A stretch of DNA of 7,787 nucleotides, taken from NCBI GenBank assembly GCA_051001215.1, contig JBPCNP010000120.1, positions 1 through 7,787 on the forward strand, in the 5' to 3' direction. Positions 6,726-7,787 of this stretch are shown in pieces; the first letter of the stretch is position 1; each line of letters begins with the position of its first letter. The notes under the pieces were generated by a model. It worked only from the letters and a program-made list of their open reading frames with translations, made no database searches and was not told where the DNA came from. The DNA comes from DATAQC01 sp051001215 (GTDB taxonomy: Bacteria > Actinomycetota > Acidimicrobiia > Acidimicrobiales > AC-14). The translations under genes and the position numbers were made by a program.

Positions 6726-7787
6726 TCACGTGATGGCAAGCATCCGCTCGAGGGCCACGCGAGCACTCGCCGCGGTGTCGGGTCCCACCGTGATCTGATT
6801 GACGACCCGGTCCTCGACGAGGTTCTCGAGGACCCATGCCAGATGGGCGGCGTCGATGCGGAACATGGTCGAGCACGGGCACACCACGGGGTCGAGGGAC
6901 ACCACCGTGAGATCCGGGTGTTCGTCGGCCAGACGGTTGACGAGGTGGATCTCGGTGGCAACGGCCAGCACCGACCCGGGTAGCGCCTTGTCGACGGCGG
7001 CGATGATGAAGTCGGTCGAGCCCACCTGATCGGCCTGCTCGACGACCTCGTGGGCGCACTCGGGGTGCACGATGACCGTCCCCTCGGGATGGGCGGCCCG
7101 GAACCCGGCGATCTGGCCCACGGTGAAGCGCTGGTGCACCGAGCAGTGGCCCTTCCACAACAGGAACGTGGTCTCCTTCACCTCCCGCTCGGCCAGCCCG
7201 CCGCACGCCAGCCTCGGGTTCCACACGGCCATGTCGGCAGCGTCGTAGCCGAGCTGGAAGGCGGTGTTGCGGCCCAGGTGCTGGTCGGGGAAGAACAGAA
7301 CCTTCTCGCCACGGGCAAGGGCCCACCTCAGCACGGCCCGGGCGTTGGACGACGTACACACCGCCCCGCCATGGTCGCCCACGAAGGCCTTGAGGGCGGC
7401 CGCGGAGTTCATGTAGGTGATGGGCACGATGCGCTCGACGTCGGTGACGGCGGCCAGGTCGTCCCAGGCCTCCTCGACGGAGTCGAGATCGGCCATGTCG
7501 GCCATCGAGCATCCGGCGTTGAGATCCGGCAGCACCACCTGCTGATGGTCGCCGGTGAGGATGTCGGCCGACTCGGCCATGAAATGCACGCCGCAGAACA
7601 CGACGTACTCGGCCACGGAGGCGGCGGCCAGGCGCGACAGCCCGAAGGAGTCGCCCCGGGCATCGGCGAAGGCCATCACCTCGTCGCGCTGGTAGTGGTG
7701 GCCGAGGACCAGGAGACGGTCGCCGAGAGTGGACTTGGCGGTCGCGATCCACTGGGCCAGTTGCTCCTGGCTTGCGTTCACGTACCG
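6726..7787 (-). CDS. nadA: NadA, quinolinate synthase, 5' end beyond window
   Basis: NadA condenses iminoaspartate (from NadB) with dihydroxyacetone phosphate to quinolinate, using a [4Fe-4S] cluster, in de novo NAD synthesis. Numbering from the in-frame GTG at 7781, the protein shows GHHYQRDEV (27-35), FCGVHFMAE (62-70) and LNAGCSMADM (88-97, likely cluster Cys 91). Next come VCTSSNA (141-147), GHCSVHQRF (211-219, likely cluster Cys 213), HPEC (239-242) and VVCPCSTMFRID (299-310, cluster Cys 301 or 303). TVGPD near the C-terminus is also typical. The frame stays open through the right edge with codons for Arg-Tyr before that GTG. Because RY(x)NAS-like text is usually internal in NadA, the true start probably lies outside the window, and GTG 7781 is only a fallback. 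The gene ends in TGA at 6726-6728, just ahead of the methyltransferase. No insertion or missing residue is apparent. Confidence 0.96.
   Translation of the reverse strand, partial: RYVNASQEQLAQWIATAKSTLGDRLLVLGHHYQRDEVMAFADARGDSFGLSRLAAASVAEYVVFCGVHFMAESADILTGDHQQVVLPDLNAGCSMADMADLDSVEEAWDDLAAVTDVERIVPITYMNSAAALKAFVGDHGGAVCTSSNARAVLRWALARGEKVLFFPDQHLGRNTAFQLGYDAADMAVWNPRLACGGLAEREVKETTFLLWKGHCSVHQRFTVGQIAGFRAAHPEGTVIVHPECAHEVVEQADQVGSTDFIIAAVDKALPGSVLAVATEIHLVNRLADEHPDLTVVSLDPVVCPCSTMFRIDAAHLAWVLENLVEDRVVNQITVGPDTAASARVALERMLAIT

Noticed and set aside
6718..7752. Open frame of 344 codons overlapping nadA on the same strand
   Set aside because: It is an out-of-frame Arg/Gly/Pro-rich shadow; the other frame encodes NadA with all its motifs.

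Overview
The window is a high-GC, densely coding stretch of bacterial chromosome. Base composition, strongly GC-biased third codon positions, GTG starts and overlapping genes suggest an actinobacterium. An Acidimicrobiia-type lineage is my best guess, but it rests on general impression and not on a marker gene. Two housekeeping genes, both cut by the window ends, frame it: the 3' end of uvrA (nucleotide excision repair) on the + strand at the left, and most of nadA (quinolinate synthase, NAD biosynthesis) on the - strand at the right.

Between them lies a compact surface-glycan locus. On the + strand, a polytopic GT-C/GT39-like membrane glycosyltransferase (307-1806) is followed by a tightly packed three-gene unit. 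This unit holds a polyprenyl-phosphate sugar-1-phosphate transferase (priming enzyme, 1891-3207), an ExoA-like family 2 glycosyltransferase (3204-4196, ATGA overlap) and a Wzx/MOP-type lipid-linked glycan flippase (4197-5795, abutting). On the - strand, converging on this unit, is a SAM-dependent methyltransferase (5809-6708) lying 17 bases after nadA.

The + strand genes read as a short pathway. A sugar-1-phosphate is loaded on undecaprenyl phosphate on the cytoplasmic face, one or more sugars are added by the GT2 enzyme, the product is flipped, and a GT-C enzyme may act outside the membrane. No Wzy polymerase, Wzz/Wzc chain-length regulator or export channel is in the window, so the final acceptor is unknown.

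The most notable non-coding signal is in the short gap before the priming transferase. There, CTCAAGTC and GCCGATAC, 13 bases apart, resemble a promoter for the sigma-28 family (FliA/SigD/WhiG). This would link glycan synthesis to a motility or developmental regulon. I see no RNA genes, CRISPR, insertion sequences or other mobile elements, and no gene-free stretch longer than about 90 bases. I did not find a clearly novel system. The promoter-driven mini glycan operon is the best candidate for a second look.
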